Counted from the stretch's first letter, positions 22,878 through 31,612 are shown. The stretch is 39,078 nt of DNA from Bacillota bacterium (GCA_012842565.1 DUSO01000186.1:1-39078), one strand, 5' to 3'. Made by a program: numbers and translations. Notes: generated by a model not told the origin, from the letters alone.

Positions 22878-24624
22878 CCATGCAAGAGCTCCCAGAAACT
22901 TCAACGTCGTGGTCTATTCTATTCGAGCCTGGAATTATTGGTGATTGAGCCCTGGGAAGGGTAAACCAGGAGAGAATCGGCCGGACAAGAAGAACCCTCC
23001 TGACAAGACCGAGGATCGCGTTGACCAGCCCTATCCCTACTCGGCGGGGCCCTATCCCTACTCGGGGCGGGGCCGTAGCAGGCCGGGGAGATGCATCAGG
23101 GAGCGTGACTACATCATGTGGTGCGGCCGCATTATATGGGACCACAGCCATTCCAGGCGGCAATGTGGCCCCGCCTGGCGTCGGGGCACTGCCAGGCGCT
23201 GAGACTCCATGGGGCCATGGTGCTTCGGATGACTCCGGAGCTCCGCAGGACGCCGGGGCACCCCCCGATGACAACGTTGCCTCCCGCAGCCGGGTGACCC
23301 CCAGGTCCAGCCTGACAAGGACGGTGGTGTGAAAGCCCGGTATCCCCGGGTCAAATTCCCGGTCCACCGGCACAGGTTCCACGTATACCCAAATATGATG
23401 AGATAGGTGATCAGGCTGGCTGACCTCATAACCACCCTCACGGCCCTCCCCATGGCCGTCCCCATACGGCACGAGTCGTATAAGCCTCTGTTCGCCGGTG
23501 ATCGAGCGTAAAAGCCCGTCTTGAAATGCGCAGTAGATTTCCTGGGAAATACTACCCGAAACAAAGAGACCCCCATGCGTCCGGTGAGCTTCGAATACGC
23601 TGGCTTCAACGTGATGAGTCGTGACAAGCGGCACACCGTACGACTCCAGGTCAACCGGCGGCTGTAGTATGGAGATGGGGACCTCCTGGTGGGTTACGAA
23701 TTCCAGGCTTTTCTCCCACATCAACTCATGCACCAAGAACTTGTCAGAAGGGATGGGGTTGGAGCCACCGGGAGACATGGCACCCTCAGGCGAGACTGTA
23801 AGGTCATATACGGCCTCCCGCCATGGAAGCCCTGCGGTGTACTCACCTGTCAGAGCCCCCCAACTATAGAATGTGCCCTCGGGGTCCGCCTCCAGGGCGC
23901 CCGGAATCACGGCGCGCATCGAGCCCGGCGACATCCCCGGATCCCGCGGCTCTGTCGCCGCCGGCGCAGGAATGGCGGCATAGCAGATGTTCCAGAGATT
24001 TATTATGACCGGGCAGGCAAGGTGCAGGGTAGATACCAGCCTATCATAGTAGAAGGCAGGCTCTCCAAAGTCGACGGTTCCTATAACCACTGTTTGGTGA
24101 ATACCGGCGTTGCCGTCGCTACCCCCACGGCCGCCATCGACACCTGGCCCCCGGAGGGAAACGCCCGTAGGTACGAGATCGCTGAATCGTATCTCTCGTG
24201 TTTCCAACCCGATCGCCCCATCATCCCTCACAGCCTCGACCCTCAGGGTGGCACTATGTTCGATGAACAGCGCCAGGGAAGAAGGCCCTGCCGGAGATAT
24301 TGAGGTCCGGCCGGGAAAGAGCCGGACCGCGGCCACCTCGAGCACGCCATGACCTACCCGCTGGTCCTTATGATGGGTCCCCCGGTCCTCATGACCAGCC
24401 CGCTGGTCCAGATGACGTGGCCACTGGTCCCGATCAAGCGACCATTGGTCTCCATAACTCGGCCGACGATCAAGGCGAAGCGAGGTCTCCCAGACTGCGC
24501 GCCTTTCTATGCGCCATAGGATTCGCGGTAGGGGCAGGACGCGTGCCGGACCTTCACGGTAGCCCGGGCGTTCGCGGCGGCTTAGGCACTCACGGCGGCT
24601 TGGGCCTTCATGGCAGCCTGACAT
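22852..24624 (-). CDS. Unrecognised 590-aa protein in spore-envelope cluster
   Basis: I do not recognise this protein. ATG 24624 follows AGGGGGG; a TTG one codon earlier is also possible. Residues 1-95 are Arg/His/Asp-rich and of low complexity, with recurring DQW/DQR motifs (YGDQWSLDRDQWPRHLDQR). Two beta-rich segments follow (about 95-270 and 290-450); the second contains VPISILQPPVDLESYGVPL, GGLFVSGSISQEIYCAFQDG and PGFHTTVLVRLDL, which faintly recall SPOCS strands (IxGxxxQxIYY). Residues 455-545 are Ala/Gly/Pro/Ser-rich with a VGIG repeat, then a hydrophobic patch. No signal peptide or catalytic motif is seen. It lies between the GT4 gene (52 bases upstream) and the GH18-like gene (26-base overlap), so it is probably another spore-envelope component. 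The long open frame, SD and coupling support it as real. Confidence 0.6.
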   Translation of the reverse strand: MSGCHEGPSRRECLSRRERPGYREGPARVLPLPRILWRIERRAVWETSLRLDRRPSYGDQWSLDRDQWPRHLDQRAGHEDRGTHHKDQRVGHGVLEVAAVRLFPGRTSISPAGPSSLALFIEHSATLRVEAVRDDGAIGLETREIRFSDLVPTGVSLRGPGVDGGRGGSDGNAGIHQTVVIGTVDFGEPAFYYDRLVSTLHLACPVIINLWNICYAAIPAPAATEPRDPGMSPGSMRAVIPGALEADPEGTFYSWGALTGEYTAGLPWREAVYDLTVSPEGAMSPGGSNPIPSDKFLVHELMWEKSLEFVTHQEVPISILQPPVDLESYGVPLVTTHHVEASVFEAHRTHGGLFVSGSISQEIYCAFQDGLLRSITGEQRLIRLVPYGDGHGEGREGGYEVSQPDHLSHHIWVYVEPVPVDREFDPGIPGFHTTVLVRLDLGVTRLREATLSSGGAPASCGAPESSEAPWPHGVSAPGSAPTPGGATLPPGMAVVPYNAAAPHDVVTLPDASPRPATAPPRVGIGPRRVGIGLVNAILGLVRRVLLVRPILSWFTLPRAQSPIIPGSNRIDHDVEVSGSSCMDGESDGLR

Positions 24625-24675
24625 CAATACCCCCCTGGTACAAATGCTTACGCGTCTACCCCGCCGACCTGCCCA

Positions 24676-25680
24676 CTAACTCAGGATTTTTTCATAGGCC
24701 TTGAGCGTTTCCCTGGCCGCCCTCTCCCATGTGAACTCCTGGAGGACCAGCTCCTGGAGCAAGAGCTCCTTGGGCGATGCATAAGCGGCAAGGACCGCCT
24801 CTCGAATGCTTTTGATATCCCCTGGATCGCAATACCAGGCGTAATTCCCGAAGTATTCGACTGCGGTGCCCCGGTTTGTGGATACGACGTTGCAGCCGGC
24901 GGCCGCGGCTTCGAGGCTGGATAGACCGGGGGTATCATACCAGCTCGGTAGCGCGTGCACCTTGGCCGCAGCATAGGCACTTGCCAGCTTTGCCTGGGGC
25001 ATCTGAGGGAGGAAGACCACATCCCCGGAGGCTATGGCCCGACATGCCTCTAGGTAGAAGGGGTCATTTATGGGGCCTATCAATACCAGCTTGAGCCCTG
25101 TACCGTTCAGGGCCTTGATGAGGGAAAGCTGGTTCTTGCGGGGAGAAATACGCCCGACGCATAGAACCATATCACGGAGCCCGTACTCAGCCTCAAATTG
25201 TCCGGGACCGGCATCCTTAAAGGCCGGGTCAACTCCGTTGGGTACTATATGGTAGCTGGGGCGGATTGCAAAATCCCTGCTGAGGATGTTCATCTCTGCC
25301 CAACCATTGGGCAGGATAATATCAGCCCATCTTAGCACCTCCGATCTAAGCGCGTGATCTTTCCGCCACCACTGTAGTAGCTTCTCGCGCTGAACCGTCT
25401 CCCCGTTTAAGACGTACTCTTCGATATTCCAATAAATTGGCGTGAGGGCTATGGGTTTACCCTGGTCAACGGCGTTCTTACATTGCAAATAAGTTTCTTG
25501 TACGCGGCTTATGTTGAAGAAATGAACCAAATCGAAGGCATCGAGATACGGGCTTAACTCAGTGCAGTGCTCTACCTCGATCCCCAGTGCCCCTAATGCC
25601 CGTATGGTCTCTATGACCTGGACGGTATCGCCTGCTGGGAGCCTAAGCAAATCAGGGCGGCTCTGGACGAGCACGCGCAT
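24676..25680 (-). CDS. Glycosyltransferase family 4 protein
   Basis: A 334-aa GT-B glycosyltransferase, slightly shorter than average. The N-terminal half binds acceptor (VQVIETIRALGALGIEVEHC, DLVHFFNI). The C-terminal half starts at about 165 with VLCVGRISPRKNQLSLIKAL, the GT4 entry motif, then LVLIGPIND and VFLPQMPQAKLASAYAAAKVHALPSWYDTPGLSSLEAAAAGCNVVSTNRG. In the last stretch the E-x7-E donor motif is shifted to D-TPGLSSLEA, with the second Glu kept. ATG 25680 has SD AAGGGGTA nearby. In the cluster it is the only transferase and could add mannose or a 6-deoxyhexose made by the neighbouring GDP-sugar genes to a spore surface polysaccharide or glycoprotein. Donor and acceptor are inferred. 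Confidence 0.88.
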   Translation of the reverse strand: MRVLVQSRPDLLRLPAGDTVQVIETIRALGALGIEVEHCTELSPYLDAFDLVHFFNISRVQETYLQCKNAVDQGKPIALTPIYWNIEEYVLNGETVQREKLLQWWRKDHALRSEVLRWADIILPNGWAEMNILSRDFAIRPSYHIVPNGVDPAFKDAGPGQFEAEYGLRDMVLCVGRISPRKNQLSLIKALNGTGLKLVLIGPINDPFYLEACRAIASGDVVFLPQMPQAKLASAYAAAKVHALPSWYDTPGLSSLEAAAAGCNVVSTNRGTAVEYFGNYAWYCDPGDIKSIREAVLAAYASPKELLLQELVLQEFTWERAARETLKAYEKILS

Positions 25681-25771
25681 GAGCTACCCCTCCATTCGCA
25701 AGCTGGCGTTCGAGGACCGGGGTTCCCGGTAACGTACTGAAGGTGCCCCTTTAATAAGATGCCCGGGGGGT

Positions 25772-25836
25772 GCTCCTCCCGGCTCTTGCCAGCGCCTTTC
25801 CCCTCGGTGAAGTCGGTCGGTGAAGCCGGGAGGAGC
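25772..25836 (-). other. Intercistronic inverted repeat, 13-bp stem
   Basis: GCTCCTCCCGGCT (25772-25784) and AGCCGGGAGGAGC (25824-25836) are perfect complements across a 39-base loop, between the SPOCS fragment and the glycosyltransferase gene. No T-run follows on the minus strand. It may separate transcripts or be an mRNA-stability structure. Confidence 0.5.
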
Positions 25837-25854
25837 TCCTCTTGATCTGTCCTG

Positions 25855-26199
25855 TCACGCGACCACACCTGTGGCTACCCTGATCTGTTCATGCTGGGTG
25901 ACCTTCACGTCTATTCTCACGATCACCTTTTCCATGAAGCTGCCCGTAGTGGGGTCAAACTCCCATACGACGTTCTCTACATACGAATGGTCCTGCTGCT
26001 GCATGCCCTCTACTACGGGCCGATTTGGATTAATCGGCGTAACCTCAACCATCTCGCTAAACGGCAGGAGCTCAGACAAGTGGTGCACCAGGTTGTCAGT
26101 ACCGACGTAGAACACCTGTTTCTGCACCGCCCCCTGCACTATGACCTTACCATTTTTTACAATTGAGGTAACGTCGGTGACGGGAGAAGTTACTGCCCT
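25855..26199 (-). pseudogene. 5'-truncated SPOCS (DUF3794) gene
   Basis: The minus-strand frame is open for 115 codons from after a TAG at 26200-26202. It encodes the last three quarters of one SPOCS module: TSIVKNGKVIVQGAVQKQVF, YVGTDNLVHHLSELLPFSEM, and VRIDVKVTQHEQIRVATGVV. The usual first strand with the VPxxKP motif is missing. The only plausible start is GTG 26139 in the middle of the domain, without an SD. This module type (IVQG-x-x-x-KQ-x-FYVG-x-DN) is closer to single-domain SPOCS proteins than to the three large paralogs. The break coincides with a drop in G+C to the right, so the 5' end was probably lost when the neighbouring segment was acquired or rearranged. A shortened protein from the GTG cannot be excluded. 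Confidence 0.6.
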
Positions 26200-26580
26200 C
26201 TATTGGCAGCTAATCTCACATCCGGGAGGTTAAGCAACTTGACAAGAGAGGGATCTGAAATAGCCGCGTCTGATCCCCAGATAGTAGGGCGCCAGAGATG
26301 CCATCCTGCCACCCTATCCTCTTCCTGGGGGGACTACGGATAAAAAGATTCTAAAATGCCTGGATACAGTTCGCATCGTCAAGAATTTTTTTCTAACCTT
26401 AAGGAGGATTCTAGCTGATTACAGCGAAAGAGTTAAGTAACCTAACTAACAGGATAGGAACGTATAACGATGAATCACTAGACAGAGTATCGTTTGGTAT
26501 AAGCTTTACGAGGACCACGATGTGGTGACTTTGACTTTAAGTTTCAAAGAGCAATCTATGAAGAGACGAGGGCGAGGGTA
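26200..26580. other. Junction between spore cluster and amino-sugar region
   Basis: No intact gene lies here. The sequence changes from G+C-rich to A+T-richer. It holds a 38-codon reading frame (26415-26528) behind a strong SD with a CTG first codon, a 17-bp near-palindrome AGTTAAG-taa-CCTAACT (26431-26447) and the nagA leader. Confidence 0.5.
26415..26528 (+). other. Short reading frame with CTG start, possible gene remnant
   Basis: AAGGAGG at 26401-26407 is followed seven bases later by CTG and 36 further codons (ITAKELSNLTNRIGTYNDES and LDRVSFGISFTRTTMW) to TGA 26526-26528. The composition looks like real protein, but I do not recognise it. The frame next to it reads GDFDFKFQRAIYEETRARV up to the nagA start, so this may be the two ends of a gene that lost its middle. 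A translated leader is the alternative. Confidence 0.35.
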
Positions 26581-27768
26581 ATGATTGGTGAGAAGTGGAC
26601 TGGTCTAAGGAATGGGAAATTGGTTACGCCGAAGCGAATTTACGAAGATGGTATACTTGTGATCGCCCCGGATGGCCGTATCGCGGGAATCGGTAATATT
26701 ACCGAAGTGAGGGTCCCTTTGAAAAATGATGTTGAATGGATCGATGTTGAGGGGGGAATAATCGCCCCCGGGTTCATAAACCTGCATGTCCACGGAGTCG
26801 CAGGTAAGTCTTGTTTTGAGACAGACTATGAGTCTATTAATTATGTATCCTGCAATCTAGCTAAAGAAGGGATCACTGCATATTGTGCTGGAATGATCGG
26901 AGATACAACTGAGGTAATGATTGAACGAATCAAGGGAACTCGGTCGGCCATGGAGAGAGGAGTCGAAGGCGCAGAATTGCTAGGTTCTTTCTTGGAGGGT
27001 CCTTACATTTGTGAGCAATATAAGGGAGCCGCTCCGCTTAATCGCATCCGCAAGCCTGACCTCATTGAGTTCGAAAAATTCCTTCAAGTGGGTGCTGGTT
27101 CAGTGAAGATGGTCACCATCGCCCCAGAGTTGGAAGGGGCCTTAGAGGTAATAGCATTCGCGAATAGGAACGGGGTGGTTGTATCTCTCGGTCATTCAGC
27201 CGCGACGTATGATCAGATGTTGGCCGGAATTGAAGCAGGGGGACGCCACTCTACGCATACCTATAATGGCATGCGCGGGCTGCACCATCGGGAGCCAGCT
27301 GTTGTAGGCACTATTATGGCGGATGAGAGGATCACAGGGGAATTGATTGCTGACTGTGTACATGTTCATCCTGCAGCCATGAAGATACTGATCCGCGTTA
27401 AGGGATATGATAGGGTTTGTCTTATTACCGACGGGACCCCTCAATCGGGACTTCCAGATGGAGAGTACATATCCGAATATGGTGCAGAGTTAATCGTGAA
27501 AGATGGAACTGTTAAGCAGAAAGATGGCACGATTGCAGGTAGCGTTACTCCGATGAACCTCGGAGTGAGAAATCTTATCGAAAAGGTTGGTCTTTCCCTT
27601 CCTGAGGCAATATGGATGGCGGCGACCACCCCTGCAGAGGTTCTCGGGCTTTCTCACCGTCTTGGAACCCTTGAGGTAGGAAAGGATGCGAATGTGGTAG
27701 TTCTTGGCGAAGATTTCACCGTTCAGAGGACCATTGTTCACGGTAAGACAGTCTATCAGCGAAAGTAG
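26581..27768 (+). CDS. nagA: N-acetylglucosamine-6-phosphate deacetylase-like protein
   Basis: A 395-aa amidohydrolase of normal NagA length; ATG 26581 has SD CGAGGG. Motifs in order are PGFINLHVHG with the H-x-H metal pair (about 63-72), EGPYI with the metal Glu (about 139), GHSAA (about 208), THTYNGMRGLHHREPAVVG (about 221-239), the His-bearing DCVHVHP (about 258), LITDGTPQSG with the catalytic Asp (about 281), and GSVTPMNLGVRN. It removes the acetyl group from an N-acetylhexosamine phosphate. Two conserved loops differ from classic NagA (THTYNGM for THLFNAM; ITDGTP for VTDAM), so the substrate may be a modified amino sugar. It is the first gene of a plus-strand set with a sugar kinase 42 bases downstream, which could supply the phosphorylated substrate. 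Confidence 0.88.
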   Translation: MIGEKWTGLRNGKLVTPKRIYEDGILVIAPDGRIAGIGNITEVRVPLKNDVEWIDVEGGIIAPGFINLHVHGVAGKSCFETDYESINYVSCNLAKEGITAYCAGMIGDTTEVMIERIKGTRSAMERGVEGAELLGSFLEGPYICEQYKGAAPLNRIRKPDLIEFEKFLQVGAGSVKMVTIAPELEGALEVIAFANRNGVVVSLGHSAATYDQMLAGIEAGGRHSTHTYNGMRGLHHREPAVVGTIMADERITGELIADCVHVHPAAMKILIRVKGYDRVCLITDGTPQSGLPDGEYISEYGAELIVKDGTVKQKDGTIAGSVTPMNLGVRNLIEKVGLSLPEAIWMAATTPAEVLGLSHRLGTLEVGKDANVVVLGEDFTVQRTIVHGKTVYQRK

Positions 27769-27810
27769 ATGTATGACATTTATGAGGTCGTATAGAAGGA
27801 GCGGGTGTGA

Positions 27811-28764
27811 GTGTTAACAGGGAAACCGTTCGTAATCGGTGTTGATGGGGGTGCTACCAAGTTAGATATAGCCTTTGGAGATCTCGATGGAGGGCTTCTC
27901 CATCATGCGCGGCTTAAGTCCGGCTACAGCCGTGAAGGTGAAGGATTTTCGTGGAGTGATACAGTTTACGGGGCCCTCTGCCGAACGTTGCATGATCTTG
28001 GAGGAGATATCTCCGATTGTCGTGCCATCTGCTTGGGCCTTGCGGGTCTAAATACCGAAGCCCAGGCAGAGGTGATTAGGGACGAGCTCATGCGAAGGTG
28101 CGCGGTTCCCCAACTGGTCGTTAAGGAGGATTCTGAGATAGCGTACTATGCTGCTACTAAAGGGAGGCCGGGGATTGCTGTCATAGCCGGTACCGGTTCT
28201 GTTGCATATGGTAGAGGATTGAACGGCGATTTTACAAAACTTGGTGGCCATGGACCTTTGGTAGGAGATGAGGGGAGCGGTTATGATATAGGCCGCCGAG
28301 CCGTATCACATGCGATAAAAGCATATGAAAGGCGAGAAGAACCTACATGTTTAATCGAGGATATCCCCAGGGAGTTAGGTCTCAAAGATATGCTTGATGT
28401 ACGAGCGTGGGTGTATCAGGCTCCGAGGAAGTCTAGCGAACTAGCCTCTCTAGTCCCAGTGGTCTATACGGCGGCTAAGAAGGGGGACAAAGTCGCAAAG
28501 GAGTTACTAGAGTTTGCCGGAATCGAACTTGCTAAGTTGGCCTTGGCTACCGCTGATCATTTAGAGTTAGATGAACCTTTAATAGTGGGAATCGGTGGAG
28601 TGATTAGCAATGTCAACTTCGTATTCGAGAGTTTCCGGTCAACGATACTTGCAGCGAGACCTAAGGCCCAAGTGAAGGTTACGGAGGATAAACCAGTATA
28701 TGGTGCACTTTTCCTTGCCCGTCATGCGGCCTCGCAGAAACTATGTGTTGGCCGATCTGTATAA
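27811..28764 (+). CDS. BadF/BadG/BcrA/BcrD-type sugar kinase (GlcNAc kinase-like)
   Basis: A 317-aa ASKHA-fold ATPase. GTG 27811 is preceded by AAGGAGCGGG. Phosphate-binding and adenosine motifs are visible: VIGVDGGATKLDIAFGDLDG (residues 8-27), GLAGLNTEAQAEVI (about 75), VIAGTGSVAYGR (about 128-139) and GGHGPLVGDEGSGYDIGRRAV (about 146-166). This is the pattern of N-acetylglucosamine kinases (NAGK type) rather than of benzoyl-CoA reductase activators, which carry extra cysteines not present here. Its place directly after nagA supports phosphorylation of an N-acetylhexosamine after ABC-type import. Sugar specificity is inferred from context. Confidence 0.87.
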   Translation: MLTGKPFVIGVDGGATKLDIAFGDLDGGLLHHARLKSGYSREGEGFSWSDTVYGALCRTLHDLGGDISDCRAICLGLAGLNTEAQAEVIRDELMRRCAVPQLVVKEDSEIAYYAATKGRPGIAVIAGTGSVAYGRGLNGDFTKLGGHGPLVGDEGSGYDIGRRAVSHAIKAYERREEPTCLIEDIPRELGLKDMLDVRAWVYQAPRKSSELASLVPVVYTAAKKGDKVAKELLEFAGIELAKLALATADHLELDEPLIVGIGGVISNVNFVFESFRSTILAARPKAQVKVTEDKPVYGALFLARHAASQKLCVGRSV

Positions 28765-29098
28765 TCGAGGTCGGAAGGACATGGAGAATTGGCTAGAGGT
28801 GAGTGTACGACTTGATGGCCGAATGTCGATACTACTTGAATTCAATCTCAGATCGCTCTCGCTTTAGGAGTCGCCGCAACCCGTCATTGGGGAGGTGAAT
28901 TAGATTCTGTGTAAAGATAAATCTAAGACTGCAGATGACCCGGCTTTAGATACGAATGGGGAGGCGATCCTCGTTCAATTATTGGGTTCCCTGGTTTAGT
29001 ATTTGATCAACGTAGAAACATTGGCGATTCGCCCCTTTCTTGTTGGAATAGCCAACTAGGGGGGAAAGAGTTCGCAAAGAGACTTGGGAGGGAGAAAC
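28765..29098. other. Intergenic region with possible relic reading frame
   Basis: About 330 bases without an intact gene. GGGGAGGTG at 28889-28897 is followed by a 31-codon frame from ATT 28904 or CTG 28907 to TAG 28999 (it contains KTADDPALDTNGEAILVQLL). This resembles the arrangement at 26415: a good SD with a non-ATG first codon. It may be a decayed gene start. The SD of the next gene (GGGAGGGAG) lies at the right edge. Confidence 0.35.
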
Positions 29099-30172
29099 AT
29101 GCACAACAAAAAGGTACGTGTGGGGGTTATCGGTAGCGGATTTATGGGCCGTGCACACTCAATCTGTTATGGGCTAACTGGGCAAGCGGAACTAGAGGTT
29201 ATCTGCTCCAGAACGGCCGAACGTGCTGAGGCGGTAGCAAAGGAATACGGTTATAGGCGATGGACGACTGATTGGCAAGATGTCGTTAACGATCCCAATA
29301 TAGATCTAGTGGATATTACTGTACCTAATTATCTACATAAAGAGATAGCCGTTGCCTGTGCAAGAGCGAAGAAGGATTTTGTGATTGAGAAGCCTTTAGC
29401 AAGAAACGTAAAAGAGGCCGACGAAATCATTAGGGCAGTGGAGGATAGTGGCGTAAAGGCGTACTATGCTGAGGACATGCGTTACGCACCTAACTATTGT
29501 AAGGCCAAAGAGATTATTGAACAAGGAGGCATCGGACGCCCGTTTATGATTAGGGTGCACGAAATGCACGACGGGCCGTTCCATGCTAAGTGGTTCTGGG
29601 ATGCGGAGCTTACGGGTGGTGGAGTTGTAATAGATGTGGGGATTCACGGCCTCTATGTCATGGAGTGGTTGATGGGAGCCAAGATTGTTAGCGTTTTTGC
29701 CCAAACTGATGTTCTCAAGTGGCATGAATACTGTAAGAATGGTGCTGAGGATAACGCAGTTATTCTCTTCCGATTTGATAATGGTGCGGTAGGGGAGATG
29801 GTGAATAGCTGGGCCATTTCCGGTGGTATGGACACTGGTGCTCAAATCTTTGGTACCTCCGGCAATATCTATCTCGACGCCGGCCGAACTGCCGGGGGAA
29901 TGCTTTGTTTCAGTACGGATGGTTATGGAAAGTCTCTTGAGGAAAAAAAGTCTGATCGACCTCATCCTATGCCCACCAGGGGATGGCATTTTCCGGTGGT
30001 AGATGAGTGGAATCTTCACGGACATGCGCCGGAGATTCGTGAGTTTGTGCGCGCTAAGTTGGAGAATCGGACTTCCGTGACCTCTATCTATGATGGCCGA
30101 CGGGCTCTAGTGGTGGTTGAAGCGATTTACGAGTCTGCGAAGTCCGGAAGGCCGGTCAGCGTAGGAGCGTAG
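29099..30172 (+). CDS. Gfo/Idh/MocA family oxidoreductase (1)
   Basis: ATG 29099 with SD GGGAGGGAG gives 357 aa; an in-frame TTG at 29084 is less likely. The N-terminal Rossmann domain begins VRVGVIGSGFMGRAHS (G-x-G-x-x-G), and the domain-closing DFVIEKPLARNVKEAD carries the EKP lysine (about 98-100). The catalytic loop GGGVVIDVGIHGLYVMEWLMG (about 177-197) keeps the Asp and His positions. The C-terminal half is the usual beta-sheet substrate domain. Such enzymes oxidise or epimerise sugars, often via a 3-keto intermediate. It lies after the kinase in the same direction. A second family member occurs at 34644, so two distinct redox steps, or an oxidation-reduction pair, are likely. Confidence 0.9.
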   Translation: MHNKKVRVGVIGSGFMGRAHSICYGLTGQAELEVICSRTAERAEAVAKEYGYRRWTTDWQDVVNDPNIDLVDITVPNYLHKEIAVACARAKKDFVIEKPLARNVKEADEIIRAVEDSGVKAYYAEDMRYAPNYCKAKEIIEQGGIGRPFMIRVHEMHDGPFHAKWFWDAELTGGGVVIDVGIHGLYVMEWLMGAKIVSVFAQTDVLKWHEYCKNGAEDNAVILFRFDNGAVGEMVNSWAISGGMDTGAQIFGTSGNIYLDAGRTAGGMLCFSTDGYGKSLEEKKSDRPHPMPTRGWHFPVVDEWNLHGHAPEIREFVRAKLENRTSVTSIYDGRRALVVVEAIYESAKSGRPVSVGA

Positions 30173-30339
30173 CGCAAATTGACTCAGTCGATGGGCCGGA
30201 GAGGAAAGTTGTAGGGCAATGCTGGCCGGTAAGGTAATCATAACGGCCACCTAACTACCGGAACCTACTCAACGAAAGGATGCAGTAGGGGCAATGATAG
30301 CCGAAAATGTGCGGCGATAACTTGAGAGGAGGATATAGC
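30173..30339. other. Intergenic leader before the SIS gene
   Basis: About 170 bases holding no gene that I can support. The SD GAGAGGAGGA of the SIS-domain gene is at the right edge. Confidence 0.4.
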
Positions 30340-31524
30340 ATGGCTCGAGAGGATTACAGCCAAGGTCCGATGGCACGGCTCTTTGAAGGTGCAGAGAAGA
30401 CATCTTTCGGAGAAGGGTATAACATGGGTTTCCTGATAAGGGGGATCCCGGATTACCTGCGCAATTTGGCTAGCGACGAGGCTTTTCGCCGTACCTGTGC
30501 TAATGTGGCCAAGCATTTGGCTGGCGGTGACGTGAATCGCGTGGTGGTTACAGGATGTGGTACGTCGTTTCATGCTGCATTGGGGCTGCTCGATGCCATT
30601 AGGCAGTTTACTCAGATTCCCGGGACAGCCATTACGCCATTTGAAATAGTCAATTATCCTGCTTCCGATCTCAGCCGGGGAACCTGTGTGTTGAGTTTTT
30701 CACACTCGGGACGTGCAAAGATCTCTGTTGACGCGACTCGTACCGCTAAATCCAGAGGTTGTAGCACGGTGGCGTTCACGAGTCTACCCGGTTCTCCCCT
30801 AGAGAGGGAATCCGATTTCTCAGTGGTAATTCCGGGAGGCCGGGAACCGGCCTTACCCAAAACTAAAAGCTACGTCTGTGCATTGTGGACGATCTACCGG
30901 CTTGTAATTGATATCAGTCGGGCCATGAAAACCTTGGATGAGAGCGAGCTAAAGGCCCGAGAGGCAGACATTGCATCAGCCGCCGACGAGGCTGATAGAG
31001 TGATTCTGGCAATGGATGCGGCTATGGCGGAACTCGCTAAAGAACTTTCTAATTGCCGCGAGGTCATCTTTATTGGTGCCGGTCCAAATTATCCGACTGC
31101 GATGGAAGCGGCGTTGAAATTTCAAGAGACTAATTACACAACAAGTCAGGGTGAGGAACTTGAGGAGATGGCACATGGTCCCCTTGCAGAACTAGACGAG
31201 GCATCAGTACTTGCGATCATTGCTCCGAAGGGTCCGTCTGTCGATCGTGCTATCGACTTGGCAAAGGCAGCCAAGCTTACGGGTGCGCGGGTTGTGGCGT
31301 TCACTACTGACGACAAATCTGAACTAGCGAAAGTGGCTCAGTATTCATATGCGCTGGAGGAGCACATATGTGAAACATTTTCTCCGCTTCTTTATATTCT
31401 CCCATTATACCTATGGAACTATCATCTTGCTTTGGTGAAGGGTACCAATCCCGACCTTTGCCGGTGTGATGAACCAAAGTACAAAGAAGTGATGGATATA
31501 GTTTTCCCCCCGGGAACGCATTAA
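30340..31524 (+). CDS. Double-SIS sugar isomerase (GlmS C-terminal/AgaS-like; possible GlcN-6-P deaminase)
   Basis: ATG 30340 with SD GAGGAGGA gives 394 aa. Two SIS domains are seen. The first has VVTGCGTSFHAALGLLDAIR (about 68-87) and LSFSHSGRAKISVDATRTAK (about 121-140). The second has VIFIGAGPNYPTAMEAALKF (about 245-264), followed by EELEEMAHGPLAEL (about 277-290), the counterpart of the GlmS loop G-E-L-K-H-GPLALI. There is no glutaminase domain, so it does not make glucosamine-6-P from glutamine. Family members of this type deaminate or isomerise amino-sugar phosphates. After NagA has removed the acetyl group, this protein could supply the deaminase step, as no NagB of the classic fold is present. 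It could also act on a keto or aminoketose intermediate. Confidence 0.85.
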   Translation: MAREDYSQGPMARLFEGAEKTSFGEGYNMGFLIRGIPDYLRNLASDEAFRRTCANVAKHLAGGDVNRVVVTGCGTSFHAALGLLDAIRQFTQIPGTAITPFEIVNYPASDLSRGTCVLSFSHSGRAKISVDATRTAKSRGCSTVAFTSLPGSPLERESDFSVVIPGGREPALPKTKSYVCALWTIYRLVIDISRAMKTLDESELKAREADIASAADEADRVILAMDAAMAELAKELSNCREVIFIGAGPNYPTAMEAALKFQETNYTTSQGEELEEMAHGPLAELDEASVLAIIAPKGPSVDRAIDLAKAAKLTGARVVAFTTDDKSELAKVAQYSYALEEHICETFSPLLYILPLYLWNYHLALVKGTNPDLCRCDEPKYKEVMDIVFPPGTH

Positions 31525-31612
31525 CAGCCTATGGCAGGCTATATAGGCTTTGTGATCTTGCCGGCGTCTAAAAAGCCAAGGAGATATCCCAAACTCCGCG
31601 GAATTTGAAGTA

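Noticed and set aside
30173-30339. glmS-type ribozyme or riboswitch before the SIS gene
   Set aside because: The gap is short and I can fold no convincing conserved core. The SIS protein also lacks the glutaminase domain of GlmS.
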